DNA of 64,000 nucleotides, taken from positions 93,857,917-93,921,916 of the forward strand of contig NC_092346.1 in the NCBI RefSeq assembly GCF_963676685.1, written 5' to 3'. The notes beneath the pieces were generated by a model. The model had not been told where the DNA came from and made no database searches. It saw nothing but the letters and a program-made list of their open reading frames with translations. The translations under genes and the position numbers were made by a program. Shown here one piece after another: positions 35,065-44,878 of this stretch; the stretch's first letter is position 1; the number at the start of each line of letters is the position of its first letter. The stretch comes from Mytilus edulis. Taxonomy: Eukaryota > Mollusca > Bivalvia > Mytilida > Mytilidae.

Positions 35065-35150
35065 ATGTTAGTGGCTTTAGCCCCGATTTATGTCTAGTAT
35101 TAAGAACTTTCTGTCATTGGCACTCGTACCACATCTTCCTATATCTATAT
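35065..35150 (-). repeat. Fragment of the 225-bp element family
   Basis: TCATTGGCACTCGTACCACA on the + strand is the reverse complement of the family core (TGTGGTACGAGTGCCAATGA). Confidence 0.65.
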
Positions 35151-35246
35151 TCGAAAATACGACAGAAGTAAGAGTATGAAAAGTAACTCATGTGTACGAA
35201 TGTCGGGTAGAGAAATTCTGTTGTTAACATTCGTCATTTTTTGTCA

Positions 35247-36362
35247 CGTTTACCTCGGTTGTTTTTCTTGGTTTCAATGCCTTAACCTGTGTCATAATTC
35301 TATTCAAATGGCATGTGGTATATCTTGAGTGTTAATACAAAGCAACATGTCAAATATATAGACAGATATACTCTTCTTATTAAGATTTATGACGAATTGA
35401 AATTGAAAGTAAAATATATCATTTCTTGAAAGAACTGCAACAGATAAAGTGTACTATATTAAACACCCAATAAGACTAAAATAGGATTTTTTTTAATTTT
35501 TTTTCTGTTAATTGAAATGTTTGTCAAGTTCTTTGTTTATATTTGTATATACTTTTATAAATTTGAGAGAAAAAGGTGTATTCATTATATTTTTTATGAT
35601 TTTTGAAAAGACATGTTAACATACGACTTTTTGCTTTTGTCTTGATTCCATTGTTTTATTTTGCATAAACAAGTTTACTTATATCAAATAAAATAGTTCA
35701 AACAAACCATAAGTACATGTATTATGATTAATATATTCTACGAAAATCACGGAAAAGTGTCATTCTCTGTGTTAGTTTTAATCAGGATTAACCCACTAGC
35801 ATTCTGCTTTGTATTTTTAGCTTATTAAACTTAATCGAGTACAGATGTACAAAGTTATATGATCATTGATTCTAAGAATTTTGAAGTCTCTAAATAAAAA
35901 AATTTACGAGATCTGATTCCGTATTGTTTTTTAAGAAATTTTGTCATGTAATCGTATTAACCCTACTGTCAGCTTCCAGGCAGAAAAAACTCATCATATG
36001 TACTGTTTGTTTCATGGTACATTTGCTTCCAAATGTTATGTGTCGTAACGGATAGCAAGTATCGTATCTCACCCCTAATGACGTGTCTTTACTTTTCAAA
36101 ATAGGATGTTTTACACTTTGAGTTCGTTTACCTCGGTTGTTTTTCTTTGTTTCAATGCCTTAACCTGTGTCATAATTCTATTCAAATGGCATGTGGTATA
36201 GCTTGAGTGGTAATACAAAGCAACATGTCAAATATATAGACAGATATACTTTTCTTATTAAGATTTATGACGAATTGAAATTGAAAGTAAAATATATCAT
36301 TTCTTGAAAGAACTGCAACAGATAAAGTGTACTATATTAAACACTCAATAAGACTAAAATAT
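35247..36362. repeat. 238-bp direct repeats flanking 640 bp
   Basis: 35247-35484 and 36125-36362 are near-identical (a few substitutions), both running from CGTTTACCTCGGTTGTTTTT to ATAAGACTAAAATA. The intervening 640 bp is AT-rich without ORF. The repeats lack TG...CA ends, so I do not call them LTRs. Confidence 0.85.
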
Positions 36363-36794
36363 ACCTTGCAGAATACCATTACATGTTTTAGAACGTGAGA
36401 CTTTTAGGAAAAAATAATTCAGAACATCTGCGTTTATATTAGTTTACTTCCTCAAAGAGAATTTGTTTAACAGTATAAAATTGTCATATTTAGGTAACGT
36501 GCATGATATGTTTCAGTTTACTCTATTTAAATAAAAAGACAATAAATTCAATTTTGTTTATAATAAAGACAATAAAACCAAGGGCCAAAGTATTCTTTCA
36601 AAAACATTAAAAGAAGAAACAAAAATCGCATTCTAAAATCATTTGTATAAGAAACGCATTCAGCAGCATGACAGTAAAAAAGCCATCTATCTATTCTAGA
36701 TTAATATGTAATAACAGTTCAAATAATACAAAATCAGATCATGAACAGAAAAAAGAAATCAAATGATGAACAGAAAAAAAAGATGTGGTATCGG
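36363..36794. other. Intergenic, nothing recognised
   Basis: AT-rich, with a short tandem GAACAGAAAAAAGA pair near 36743-36775. Confidence 0.4.
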
Positions 36795-37040
36795 TTTTGC
36801 TCTTTGTTGGAGGTCTTATGGTGATCTTTTTAAATATTATCAAATTTTATGTCCTTCGGTCTCTGGTTACGAGTTGTCTCATTGGCAAACACAGCATTCT
36901 CTTATTTTTATATGATTGCCAATCAGACAACTCTCTATCAGAGACCAAAAAGCGAAGAAGTTAGCAACCAAAAGGCATCGTACTTAAAGAACAAACTCAA
37001 TACCACATTACAATTCTAAAAATACCCCGACTGACAAATA
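36795..37040. repeat. Head-to-head pair of 225-bp-family fragments
   Basis: 36800-36900 is a minus-strand fragment (GAGTTGTCTCATTGGCAAAC) and 36903-37040 a + strand fragment (TATGATTGCCAATCAGACAA), so the two cores face each other as an inverted pair. Confidence 0.7.
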
Positions 37041-37264
37041 AACATAACAATATAATACTACACAATGAAAAGGTTTAAAAGGGTTTTACTTTAAGAACAA
37101 AGCAGTGCGATTCGACTACAAATCATTGTGCTAGTATTGATGTTGTCCTTTTAATTAAGAACACATTTGTGGGATAATATCGATAAAAAGATGTACATTT
37201 GACTTTAAAAAAAAGAATACATCTAGGTAAAAGTATAGTTACAAGTTTAAACAAAGGCAATGGA

Positions 37265-37870
37265 TACTAAAGGGACATTTAAACTCATAAGTCTTAAATA
37301 AATTGATAACGGCATGGCTAAAAAAAGAAATTAAAAAACGAACAAAAGTACACAAAACATAATATAGAAAACAAAAGAATGGGGTGATATCAGATTCTCA
37401 GTACAGGTAAGTAGATCCAGCTCCGCATGTGGTATCTGTCGTGTTGCTTACGTTTATACAAATCCGGTAATTAGACTATTTTTAGTTACGGCATATGTAA
37501 CATATCCGTTGTCATCTGTGAAACGGGTATTTCGTAATTGTTTACATAATCATGATGGCGACTGTTAAATTTATGAAGAGACAATTTAGAACTCACACAT
37601 TGGAACTGTTGGTTTAATGGCTTCCCTGTTAATAGTAACTCTTTATCAAGGATATCATGATAGCTCTGAAATATTGAAACCATTGGGAGATATATGCTTC
37701 AAATGGAGGTCCTGTTAGATTGTTTTTATCTTCGATATGATAAAGCGTTCCACAGTCCCCATTTATTTTTTTTAATTATTTAGAGAAGATCATCTTTATA
37801 GCAGACATTGAAATTAAATGATATTGCTAACGTGTTTTCTTTCTTCGCAAGAAGTTCCTGTAGTCAAAAG
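37265..37870 (-). pseudogene. Penelope-like RT remnant with 3' tail
   Basis: Minus-strand reading gives a decayed YxDD region near 37800 (CYKDD), then YHDILDKELLLTGKPLNQ and SRHHDYVNNYEIPVSQMTTD (37683-37486), then the family 3' end near 37430-37265. The family and block order are as at 19080-20835. Confidence 0.68.
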
Positions 37871-38909
37871 TTAGGTAAGAGTAAGCAAGAGTAAGCTATC
37901 GTAGAGAAGTTTTAGATGATAGTGAGAATAACAGTACTTTCAAATATTATATCACGGATATATTTTATAATATCATAACTATAAAAACGGTTCAAAATTA
38001 AATTTTAAAGATATTGAATTTTTAATTTTATATAAAAAAGATTCTGTTATGACGAGAAATCATAAAATGTATATCCCTCGCGGCGCCTATTTTAACAGTA
38101 TTACTAACCGTAGCCAATAATCAGGACAAAGAAAAGTCAGACCATAGGTCAAAGACGGACTCAACCTATAAAAAGTAATATTCAACATCAAAATTGAAAT
38201 CTGTTTTCACATAATTCAAACCAAAAACAACGAGAAATAGACAACAAATGGGTTGGTCTCTGTTTATACCTTATCGATATACCGGTATTTAATGAAATGT
38301 TACTCATATATACTTTTGAAATGTTTCACGATGATTCATAACAAATAGATGAATAATTCTAAATCGTTTCTATTGCACCAGACAACAATTTATGGATCGA
38401 AATGTATTTCCTTGTACAACCATGAATGAATTTATCAGACCTACACTTTTATTTGAAATAATGCTCACATTTGTTAACGTTATGACTATTATATGTTATA
38501 TATGTTTATATGTGTATACATTTACTCCTAAAGGAATTCGAATAGCAAATTTTATTCTTATTTGTGTTTGTGTTGGTCAAATGACTTATAATCAATAATA
38601 AGATATTAAAATCTTTTGAGTGTCCATGATATTCTTTTGAGTGTCAATGAAAACAAATGCAACCCAAGAACAGAGTAAAAGGCTATTTACAATTTGAACG
38701 TGATTTTGTCAAAGGGTCAGGGACAATACAAAATAGATATAAGATTTAAGTTTCAGATAACAAAATATTTACATTGAAAAACCATTGCTTGCCTTGAAAG
38801 AAAATGACAACTACTGGTTTTTGTCTTTTCTTTTCGGTTGCGATAAACGAATGATATGGTATGTCATCTATATACCTAAGTTGTATATAGGTTCATACTT
38901 TATACTTTA
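37871..38909. other. Intergenic, one small hydrophobic ORF
   Basis: 38392-38598 (+) starts with ATG and encodes 68 residues with two hydrophobic stretches (TFVNVMTIICYICLYVY and IANFILICVCVG). There is no homologue I recognise and no supporting context. Otherwise featureless. Confidence 0.25.
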
Positions 38910-38950
38910 TATGTATATTAACCGATACCAGAAAGTATGTCATATTGTTA

Positions 38951-39105
38951 ATAAACTCATCATAGATACCAGGACTAAATTTTATATATACGCCAGACGC
39001 GCGTTTCGTCTACAAAAGACTCATCAGTGACGCTCGAATCCAAAAAAGTTCTAAAAATGCCAAATAAAGTACGAAGTTGAAGAGCATTGAGATCCAAAAT
39101 TCTAA
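38951..39105 (-). repeat. Hammerhead repeat A
   Basis: ATAAACTCATCATAGATACC to GATCCAAAATTCTA, closely matching the copy at 31358. Confidence 0.85.
38990..39033 (-). ncRNA. Hammerhead ribozyme motif
   Basis: Minus strand: GCGTCA, CTGATGA, stem II GTCT-TTTGT-AGAC, GAAA, ACGC/GCGT, cleavage after GTC, TGGCGT. All core positions and all stems are intact. Confidence 0.84.
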
Positions 39106-39439
39106 GTACAACTTCCTAGGTCAAAGGTCAAACTCAAAATCTTTGTTTTCAGTTGACAACTCTATGCCCGAAGGTAAAGATAGTGTTCGCTTTATATCTT
39201 GAGAATCATTATAGATTCAAAGTTTTTACTTGATATGTATATTAACCAACACCAGAGGGTGCGTCATGATGTATGTAAAACTTTCTAAGTTAAAGTTCAA
39301 GGTCAAAAACTGAACAGGATACAAATGTTTTAGCTCACGTTATTCACAGAGGGACCTAGATAAATGGCATATCAATGAAATCTAATTGTCTTTAGCATTT
39401 CCAGCGAGATATAGTGTGTAACTATACATTCTTTTAGCA

Positions 39440-40055
39440 GTTTATCCGTTTCAAAACTTTAGAACAAAAGAGATGATTTCAGTTTCCTAATTGTGGACTT
39501 TCCATTTCTATGTAGTAACATTTCAGCCGCCCCTGCATACGGAGTATATATCTCCCAATTGATACGATATTCTCGGGCTTGTATTTCCTATCATGATTTC
39601 CTTGGTAGAGTGTTGCTGTTCACAAGGAGGCTTTTAAACCTAGAGTTCCAAATCGAGTAGTTGAAATTATTCTTTCGTTAATTTTACGGACGTCATCACG
39701 AGTTGGTTTACCGTTACGGATGAACCGTTTCACAGATGATATCGAATATGTTCCTCATGTTGTCACTACAATACCCTTCTCTTTTCACGAATGTGACCTA
39801 CTACCGAATTGGACTATGTATCGGATTTGTAATAACATAAGCAACACGACGGGTGCCACATTGGAGCAGGATCTGCTTACCCTTTCGGAGCACCTGAGAT
39901 CTCCCCCAGAATTTGTTGGGGTTCGTGTTGCTTAGTCTTTATTTTTCTATGTTGTGTCTTGTGTATTATTATTTGTCTGTTTGTCTCTTGTTTTAGCCAT
40001 GGCGTTGTCGCTTTTTTTCAATCTATGAGTATCTTTCGCCCCTCTTTTATCCGTT
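39440..40055 (+). pseudogene. Penelope-like RT, 3' part and UTR
   Basis: Reads VDFPFLCSNISAAPAYGVY-like and YHDFLGRVLLFTRRLLN-like sequence, then 39720-39935 (TG-AT-EQDLLTLSEHLRSPPEFVGV, open) and the family 3' UTR GTTCGTGTTGCTTAGTC... to CTTTCGCCCCTCTTTTATCC. 5'-truncated. The open 71-codon frame is the element's C-terminus. Confidence 0.7.
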
Positions 40056-40465
40056 TTACAGCTTACAATTTTTATGTTCCTAATGTTGAAACTACAATCC
40101 CTCCTCTTTTATAGAATGTGACGTATCGAATTAGACTTATTACATGATTTGTACTAACATTAGCAACACGACAGAAGCAACATGTGGAACATGATCGGAG
40201 TATCCTCCGGAGCAACTGAGATAAGTTTTTGGTGGGGTCAATGTTATTTAGTCTTCAGTTTTCTATTTTGTGTTGTGTGTGCTATTGTTTCTCTCTTTGT
40301 GTTTTTTCTTTTTAACCATGTCGTTACCAGTTTAGTTTCGACTAATGATAGAAATAAGAAGTTTTTTTTTTGTAATTGCCAATGTGACAAATCTTCATCC
40401 AAGTCACAAGTTAAGAGCTTGAATGTACTTTGGGATCTTTCGCCTCTCTTTTATATTCGGTCTAA
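40056..40465 (+). repeat. Second copy of the same RT 3' end
   Basis: TTTTTATGTTCCTAATGTTG to GCCTCTCTTTTATATTCGG repeats the preceding 3' end in tandem, more diverged. A fragment of the 225-bp family (TAATTGCCAATGTGACAAAT) interrupts it at about 40355-40420. Confidence 0.68.
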
Positions 40466-40554
40466 GTAGCCTTCTACACAACGATGATAGTAATATCTAT
40501 CCCAGTCTTGATGTTATTTGAAATACGTTGATGAGAAATTCTAACAGTATTAAA

Positions 40555-40800
40555 TAAAGGCAATAGTAGTATACCGCTGCTCGAAATTCATAAATCGATG
40601 GAGAAAAAAACAAATCCGGGTTACAAACTAAAACTGAGGGAAACACATCAAATGTAAATGAACTACGACACAACAGAAACACAACATAAAAATGTAACAC
40701 TCACAGAAACAAACTATAATATAACAATAGCCATTTTTCTGACTTGGTACAGGAGATTTTAAGAAAAAAAAATGTTAAATCAACATTGAGTATTATATGA
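40555..40800 (+). repeat. Dispersed repeat M3, copy 1
   Basis: GTAGTATACCGCTGCTCGAA, ACTAAAACTGAGGGAAACAC and TTCTGACTTGGTACAGGAGA recur in order at 41060-41390. Confidence 0.65.
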
Positions 40801-41059
40801 AAACAATTCAAACTGATTTAATTTATCGACGATTTGCCTAACACAAGTCGGCAATTTTCTTTGGTACTGGAGTGTCCTTCGTCAATGTATACTGGCCGCT
40901 ATGATACAGTTTATAGTGTCTAAATTGACATTTTTCACAACTTTATTCCAACTTTAAACCAATTAATATATTAAATACCGCATGAGAATATTGTTTTCAA
41001 TTATTCCCAATTTGATAACTATATTTCATACAGAAATAGCTCATTTTGAAAATTATCCA
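40801..41059. other. Spacer between M3 copies
   Basis: Nothing recognised. Confidence 0.4.
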
Positions 41060-41434
41060 ATAGTGGTGACAGTAGTATATGGCCGTTCAAAAGTGATACA
41101 TCTATTGAAAGAAAACAAATACGGGTTTAAAAAATAAAACCGAGGGAAACACATCAACAGTAAAAGGAAAACAACGGAACAACAGAAACAATGAAGTGCA
41201 AAAAAAAAAAAAAACGTCACTGCAACAACAATGGGAACGAACTATTAGATAACAAGTCCGATATTCCTTACTTGGTACAAGACCTTTTAAGAAACAATTG
41301 TGGGTTTAACCTGGTTTTATTGCTAGCAAAACCTCCTGCTAACATGAAAATGCTACACAAATTGCTAATATGACATTATAATTTTACAGAAATGTCTTGG
41401 ATATAAACTCATCATAGATACCAGGAATAAAACT
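41060..41434 (+). repeat. M3 copy 2 and a truncated hammerhead repeat A
   Basis: 41060-41390 repeats M3 (AAAACCGAGGGAAACACATC, TTACTTGGTACAAGACCTTT). 41404-41434 (ATAAACTCATCATAGATACC) is only the first ~30 bases of hammerhead repeat A and lacks the ribozyme. Confidence 0.65.
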
Positions 41435-41514
41435 CAATATTTGAACATTGAAGATTTTCTAGAAATATGTCTAGTGCATTTCTTAATCTATATGAATATA
41501 AGTGCAGACGGTTT

Positions 41515-41600
41515 TATAGGAACATAAAGACACAACATTTCGGGTTGTAGAGAAATAAAAAAAGATAGGCAAAACTTACCAGACGGGCATTCAAACTTAT
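41515..41600 (-). repeat. RT 3'-tail fragment (also at 41975-42185)
   Basis: AGACACAACATTTCGGGTTG and TACCAGACGGGCATTCAAAC match 41990-42060. The same relation to a downstream gene 1-like segment suggests a local segmental duplication. Confidence 0.65.
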
Positions 41601-41604
41601 ATAA

Positions 41605-41810
41605 TTTTCTGTCTTTATCAATAAGTATGTGTATCTGAAATCAATCGAGGGATTGTTAATGGTTGCAAAATGAGTTCTAAAAGTAACATATCTATATAGT
41701 TTTATCATTAAAGATTACACAAGTTCTTTTGTGAAGTAAAAGTTATTGATGACTTGCATTTCAGTATTTCATGCATCTATGTAATAACAGTTAAAGATAC
41801 GTTCTAGTTA
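41605..41810 (+). pseudogene. Remnant of a third TNF-like gene copy (exon 1/intron 1 border)
   Basis: CTTTATCAATAAGTATGTGTATCTGAA corresponds to the end of exon 1 and donor of gene 1 (CTTTATCAATTGGTAAGTGT). The match continues into intron 1 (AAAGATTACACAAGTTCTTT, GTGAAGTAAAAGTTATTGATG against 43205-43245). The donor GT context is lost and no coding exon remains, so this is a partial, decayed duplicate lying 0.8 kb upstream of gene 1. Confidence 0.65.
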
Positions 41811-41974
41811 ACAAATTTACCGAAGAATACATCAATATTATATTCGAACAGTGATACTAGTATACTACTGTTGCCTTTATTTATACAAAAGCACAGATCA
41901 TATGTCTATGCATGTTATTATGCTATACAAAAACACGCCTTGCATATTAGGTTCCTGTCTAAATGTAAGTGAAG

Positions 41975-42185
41975 AAACCTAACAGGAACGTACAGACACA
42001 ACATTTTGGGTTGTTATGGATTTAAAACAGAGATGAAGAATACCAGAGGGACATTCAAACTCAATATTAGAAAATAAACTGACAACGCCATAAAAAAAAA
42101 TTAAAATTAAAAACAACACAACATAACATAGCATGCAAAACTAAAGACCGAGGACCACGAACCCCACCAAAAACTTTCTCCAGGC
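41975..42185 (-). repeat. RT family 3'-end fragment
   Basis: ATACCAGAGGGACATTCAAA, AATAAACTGACAACGCCA and CGAACCCCACCAAAAAC are the reverse complement of the 3' UTR of the Penelope-like RT family (compare 39905-40050). Confidence 0.65.
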
Positions 42186-42431
42186 GGTGCCGCAAGGTCT
42201 ATGTGCCAAATTGAGCGTTTAAATAGAAAATGAAAACACGTTCATATTTTACTTGACATTCGTACTATTTATGTATGTTACAAAGTTTAACGTGTCAAAT
42301 ATATTCGGAAAAAGATTTCAACAAAATACCAGTTGATGATAAATATAATTCTGCAAAATCTACGTCACGACTTTCGGAAACAATCATGAATGAGAAAATT
42401 TGAACTTCCTTCCTTGACCTACTTTAATGTT

Positions 42432-42460
42432 CGGCATTTCCTAATTTGATCATATATAAA
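42432..42460 (+). promoter_or_regulatory. TATA box and kB-like site of TNF-like gene 1
   Basis: TATATAAA at 42453-42460 would place a start near 42485 and leave a leader of about 145 nt. CGGCATTTCC at 42432-42441 is one mismatch from a Rel/NF-kB site. The leader would contain two short upstream ORFs (42535-42594 and 42563-42583), which could damp translation. These are motif matches only. Confidence 0.45.
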
Positions 42461-42628
42461 ATCAGAGATATAACACAATCTATTCTTTGTGGTATTGGTA
42501 TTAGAAAACAATCAGTTTTAAAGTTTTGACTTTAATGAGTTACAAGTTACCGGAGAGAAATAATGATTGTAAAAAGGCATTGAAAAAATATTGAAAATTT
42601 GGATTGATACTTTATATTAAATACAGAC

Positions 42629-43120
42629 ATGGAAGGACCACAGGTTGTAGAAGGCCAAAGATACTCTAGTCTAGATAATAGAACAAATGAAGAATTAGTA
42701 ATAGGACAAACAGTGTTGCCGTCGGCACCACCAAGGACCATGTCTCAACCAAGGCAACAGGTGGTGTTCACAGTAGAAGGTGAAACTCAGCAAATATCTA
42801 CCTCATGTCAGTATTCAAAGTGTTGTGTGGTAACCTGTTTACTTATGTGTTGCCTTATTTCATCTGCTGTATCACTTGGACTATTAGGCTACGGTATTAA
42901 GATAGTTTCGGACGTTTATCACTGGTCAGCGGAATCATTGGATGATTCAAGGTTGGATTCGTGGAAGTTCACCGATGAAACAACATTATGTGTAACCTTA
43001 TCTGGAAAAGATCTTCAGCATTCTGGTTGTGCTAAACATATATTTAATGATATTTCTAGTGATAAAAATTACACATGTTGCGTTAGGGATTCTAGGCAAT
43101 ATTCCTTTCTTTATCAATTG
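42629..43120 (+). CDS. TNF-like ligand gene 1, exon 1
   Basis: ATG at 42629 (context AGACATGG) opens 164 codons. Residues 1-65 are cytoplasmic with no signal peptide, 66-90 form a Cys-rich transmembrane helix (VTCLLMCCLISSAVSLGLLG), and the rest is extracellular: a type II membrane protein. The stalk carries LCVTLSGKDLQHSGCAK and DISSDKNYTCCVRDSRQY, a Cys pattern conserved in gene 2. The exon ends phase 0 at TTG|GTAAGT. The next exons are 43492-43579 and 44487-44878, total 323 residues. Assignment to the TNF superfamily rests on topology and exon 3. Confidence 0.82.
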
Positions 43121-43491
43121 GTAAGTGTATCTGAAAGTGATCGAAAATTGGTGAACGAAGTCAAAATGTTTCGAAAAAGAAGCATAATTTTTTTTTTTTT
43201 CATTTTTAAAGATTACATAAGTTCTTTTGTGAGGTAAAACTAATTGATGCCCTAACTTTTGGTATGTTACGGATTGATGTTATAAACATTATATCAAAGG
43301 TCTTGATGAATAAAGTGTCAAATTAAAATGGTGTGATCATCAATTTGTTCACATTTGTCCTAGATACCTAATGTTTTGCGGAAATAAAACATGAAAATGC
43401 TAATGGCACCAATGTTACAGAATAAAATTAAACCCAGGAAATAATGATATCACCATCATTGATATATTTTATATTTAGATATTTATTTTAG

Positions 43492-43579
43492 ATGAATGAA
43501 GAGCAAAGTCGTCGAGCATCCGCTGTAAACAATGGCAAATGTACCCACTCAAAAGCCTTATCGGAAGTTTTACACAACG
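43492..43579 (+). CDS. TNF-like ligand gene 1, exon 2 (88 nt)
   Basis: Acceptor TTTATTTTAG before 43492 and donor ACG|GTAAGT after 43579. It reads MNEEQSRRAS, then VNNGKCTHSK, and ends in phase 1. The basic pair in EQSRRAS and the Cys-x-His are conserved in gene 2 exon 2, which is also exactly 88 nt. The basic run could be a convertase site releasing the ectodomain (inference). The intron before is 371 bp, the one after 907 bp. Confidence 0.82.
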
Positions 43580-44120
43580 GTAAGTATCCATAAGTGGTAT
43601 TCATTTCCTCCTTTGTGGTGAAACAAAAATGTGATGTATGAGGAAAATTATATTGTTTGGCATATAAAAATAATAAGTGAACTCTTGACTACATTTGAAA
43701 ACTATATAATTGAGTCTATTTCTAGTTTCGATTTTATTTTTATTTAGATACTAGTAGTAGAAATGATTAAAGTTAAGTTTTACTCAAAACAGGAATATGA
43801 CAGTTGTTTTATATTTGTCTGATGTGTTTGAACTTTTGGTTTTTCCATTCGTTAATGGATTTTCTTATTGAGTTTCCCTTGAAGTTTTTATTTTTATATA
43901 AATGTTTCTTGAACCATCAATGCTTCTACGACATTTGATATGTGCTGAAAATTGGTCTCATTCCATCAAAACCAGTTTTATTTGTGCTATTGGCCAGGCA
44001 TGGATGTACGATCTAATGCATTTGCACTATACAGAATGTTAAAGGTTCTTTGCGGAAATGTATTCCTTACCCTACATATTATTCATACACATGTAATAAA
44101 TAAATTAAACATTATATATA

Positions 44121-44420
44121 AATACTTAAAGTGAAAATATTGCAATCACAGTGTCTAAATTCTATATTGCACTTTTTTCTATTTGTTATATTTAAATAAT
44201 TTCTACAAGTTGATATCATATTCAATAAATCATAAATATGAAAATATTCACTTATCCAACAGTGTTCAAGAATACTTAAAGTGAAAATATTGCAATCACA
44301 GTGTCTAAATTCTATATTGCACTTTTTTCTATTTGTTATATTTAAATAATTTCTACAAGTTGATATCATATTCAATAAATCATAAATATGAAAATATTCA
44401 CTTATCCAACAGTGTTCAAG
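44121..44420. repeat. Perfect 150-bp tandem duplication in intron 2 of gene 1
   Basis: 44121-44270 and 44271-44420 are identical over 150 bp, beginning AATACTTAAAGTGAAAATAT and ending ACAGTGTTCAAG. The second copy ends 66 bp before the exon 3 acceptor. Because 150 is divisible by three, the minus strand shows a repeated 50-residue frame that is not a gene. Confidence 0.95.
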
Positions 44421-44486
44421 AATATAAACAAATGTAACCGACAATGAACTATATTAAATAAATAATGTTTTATCATTTATATTTAG

Positions 44487-44878
44487 GCACTTTAATTTGG
44501 AAACCAGTAAAGGAGTGTGAAATAAATGGGAAAGCCACGAATGCCAGTCTCTTCAAAATAAATGAATCTTACATGTATAGTGTATATATATCTTTGGCTA
44601 TTAGGTTTGAGAAAACATACAAGAATCTACCTAATCACCAAATACGAATAAAACTTTACCGACGGCCTGTCAATGGTACATTAGACAGTATGAATGACGT
44701 AGAACTTATGCACAAGACTGTTAATGTGAGGAAAGAGTTCCAAAGCTTTGAAAATGTTTTTTTCTATGGAGCATTTAACTTGCAAAAAGGGGAATTCATA
44801 TATATAGAAGTGAAGAATTCTGAATACCTGTATAACTATGAGGAAGCCTCAGTTATTGGATTTTACAAGATCAAGTAA
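44487..44878 (+). CDS. TNF-like ligand gene 1, exon 3 (TNF homology-like domain)
   Basis: Acceptor TTTATATTTAG before 44487, stop TAA at 44876-44878. The exon encodes the last 130 residues: a Trp near the start (TLIWKPVKEC), a strand-rich middle with SYMYSVYISLAIRF (the usual GLYYVYSQV-like strand), and a C-terminal end with GAFNLQKGEFIYIEV and VIGFYKI, the ending typical of TNF domains. N-glycosylation sequons occur (NAS, NES, NGT). The family is assigned by pattern and not by alignment; a C1q-like jelly roll is the main alternative. Confidence 0.8.

Larger units (their letters stand above)
38910..39335 (+). repeat. ~155-bp tandem unit, first copy split by hammerhead repeat A
   Basis: TATGTATATTAACC.A.ACCAG followed by GTCATGATGTATGT and GTCAAAGGTCAAA-like sequence occurs at about 38914 and again at 39234. 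The first unit is interrupted at GTCATATTGTT by repeat A (38951-39105), while the second gives the uninterrupted arrangement. Confidence 0.7.

Noticed and set aside
35247-36362. LTR retrotransposon
   Set aside because: Direct repeats lack TG...CA ends, primer-binding site and polypurine tract, and the interior has no ORF.
38392-38598. Small two-helix membrane protein gene
   Set aside because: Chance hydrophobic frame in AT-rich DNA cannot be excluded; no conservation, promoter or splice support.
42629-43237. 202-codon single-exon reading of TNF-like gene 1
   Set aside because: Runs past a good donor (TTG|GTAAGT) into intron; the spliced model matches gene 2 exon for exon.
44112-44444. 110-codon minus-strand frame with a 50-residue repeat
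   Set aside because: Generated by the perfect 150-bp intronic duplication, whose length is divisible by three.
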